DNA from: Chloroflexota bacterium
GTDB lineage: Bacteria > Chloroflexota > Dehalococcoidia > SM23-28-2 > RBG-16-64-32
Direction: 5' to 3'
Assembly (NCBI GenBank): GCA_005880075.1
Contig: VBJT01000018.1
Location: 2,865-17,358, forward strand
DNA length: 14,494 bases
Positions 13,792-14,494 of the stretch are shown in pieces (position 1 is the stretch's first letter; each line of letters starts with the position of its first letter). The position numbers and the translations under genes were made by a program. A model generated the notes under the pieces. That model saw only the letters and a list, made by a program, of their open reading frames with translations, did not search any database and had not been told where the DNA came from.

Positions 13792-13958
13792 CGTACGGGC
13801 AGGTTTACGGTGGGCAGGGGAGAGGTGGGGGAAGACCTCGCCGCGACCCCGTACGGACAGACCTTTGGGGAGGGGAAGAGCGGTGGAAGGGAGGTCTGTC
13901 CGCATGACGCGAGACATCGTTCAACTGGTACCATACGGCCATGCGGTCGGACAGACCC
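13792..13958 (+). repeat. Repeated CGGACAGACC motif in the aspS-hemW divergent region
   Basis: Three direct, imperfect copies of CGTACGGACAGACCT lie at 13792-13806, 13850-13864 and 13944-13958 (the last inside hemW codons 2-6). An inverted copy lies at 13892-13902. The second and inverted copies match perfectly over 11 bp (CGGACAGACCT and AGGTCTGTCCG, 27-nt spacer). The inverted copy could pair instead with the third (10 bp). Possible roles are operator half-sites or alternative RNA hairpins. The repetition is seen; the role is unknown. Confidence 0.5.
13926..13934 (+). promoter_or_regulatory. Extended -10 promoter for hemW
   Basis: TGGTACCAT (TGnTAnnnT) ends 6 nt before the hemW ATG at 13941, the same spacing as tig, so the transcript should begin at or next to the start codon. 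ATGACG (13904-13909), 19 nt upstream of the box, is a possible weak -35. Confidence 0.5.
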
Positions 13959-14494
13959 CTCTCCCTCTACATTCACATCCCCTTCTGCACCCTGAAATGC
14001 TCCTACTGCGACTTCAACTCCTACGCCGGCATCGAGTCGCTCATGCGCCCCTTCGTCGATGCCCTCTGCGACGAGATGCGTCTCTGGTCGCCGCTAATGT
14101 TCGACCATCGCGTAGAGACCGTCTTCTTCGGCGGCGGGACGCCATCATTGCTGCCGCTGAAGGAGGTTGAGCGCATTGTTGGTGCGATGCGAGAGGTGTT
14201 CGACCTTGAGCCGGAGGCAGAGGTCTCGTTCGAGGCGAACCCTGGCACAATCGACCGCGACTACCTGCGTGGCCTGCTCGCCGCCGGCGTGAACCGCATC
14301 TCCTTCGGCGTCCAGTCCTTCCACGACGACGAGCTGACGGTGCTCGACCGCATCCATTCCGCCGACGAGGCGAAAGAGGCCTATCACTGGGCGCGTGAGG
14401 CCGGGTTCGAGCGCATCAACCTCGACCTCATATACGGCCTGCCCGAACAGCCGCTCGGCCGCTGGCAGGCGACCCTCAAGCAGGCTATCGCGCT
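13941..14494 (+). CDS. hemW: Radical SAM protein HemW-like (coproporphyrinogen III oxidase-like haem chaperone), cut by the right edge
   Basis: HemW binds haem and passes it to target proteins. It is related to the oxygen-independent coproporphyrinogen oxidase HemN but is not one. The visible 184 codons begin with the radical SAM cluster motif CTLKCSYC (Cys16, Cys20, Cys23) in LYIHIPFC...YCDFNSY. HemN proteins have a fourth cysteine two residues on (CxxxCxxCxC); here it is Phe25, which points to the HemW branch. SAM-binding parts follow: FFGGGTPS, FEANPGT, GVNRISFGVQSFHDDEL, and INLDLIYGLPEQ. The ATG at 13941 is chosen because the conserved motif starts a few residues later and a -10 box lies just before it. 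The gene diverges from aspS and its 3' half is outside the window. Confidence 0.92.
   Translation, partial: MRSDRPLSLYIHIPFCTLKCSYCDFNSYAGIESLMRPFVDALCDEMRLWSPLMFDHRVETVFFGGGTPSLLPLKEVERIVGAMREVFDLEPEAEVSFEANPGTIDRDYLRGLLAAGVNRISFGVQSFHDDELTVLDRIHSADEAKEAYHWAREAGFERINLDLIYGLPEQPLGRWQATLKQAIA

Noticed and set aside
13762..13917. N-terminal extension of AspRS by 52 residues
   Set aside because: It is not like any AspRS N-terminus and it runs through the extended -10 box and the repeat region. MLKSHSCGQL at 13761 is the normal start.
12712..13995. A 427-codon open frame on the plus strand
   Set aside because: It is the shadow of aspS; its composition follows the reverse complement of AspRS codons and it has no recognisable motif.
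1..14494. CRISPR arrays, phage or transposase genes, defence systems, biosynthetic clusters
   Set aside because: No regularly spaced repeats and no genes of these kinds were seen. The gene content is housekeeping plus one ABC operon.

Overview
The window looks like a GC-rich bacterial chromosome segment of mostly housekeeping genes. The DehalococcoidialChloroflexota-like or actinobacterial-like form of succinate dehydrogenase (one five-helix-type anchor subunit carrying a Cys/His-rich FSCHS...DCFSC region), the dipeptide-type ABC transporter and the short-leader promoters suggest Chloroflexota or a relative. This placement is an inference, not a proof. No phage, transposase, CRISPR array, tRNA or rRNA was seen.

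Layout, read along the minus strand from high to low coordinates. aspS (start 13761) runs leftward, and hemW (start 13941, cut by the right edge) runs divergently on the plus strand. The 179 bp between them hold two facing promoters and a repeated CGGACAGACC motif. Left of aspS is a 510-bp non-coding stretch (11434-11943). It holds two inverted copies of a REP-like palindrome and, between them, what may be the tail of a dead GIY-YIG nuclease gene. Next comes a dipeptide/oligopeptide ABC operon: substrate-binding protein, DppB-like permease, DppC-like permease and a broken GNAT acetyltransferase. The protein quality-control block tig-clpP-clpX follows (7393 to 4110). Then comes tlyA-nadK-nudF, with 4-bp GTGA overlaps, and last sdhC-sdhA, running off the left edge.

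The clearest regulatory signal is an extended -10 motif TGnTAnnnT in front of five of the six apparent transcription-unit starts (tig, tlyA, sdhC, aspS, hemW). In four of them it ends only 6 to 9 nt before the ATG, so those mRNAs should be leaderless or nearly so. AspRS carries His31 and Gly83, the residues associated with non-discriminating AspRS, so this organism probably makes Asn-tRNA by the GatCAB transamidation route.

The oddest feature is a set of apparent losses of a few tens of base pairs inside otherwise well-conserved genes. sdhA has a frameshifting gap (about 58 bp missing by family comparison). The GNAT gene is broken in the same way. The DppB-like permease lacks its first membrane helix. 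The substrate-binding protein looks short by an in-frame segment. These may be real decay or assembly errors; reads across the junctions would tell. I found no convincing new multi-gene system here.
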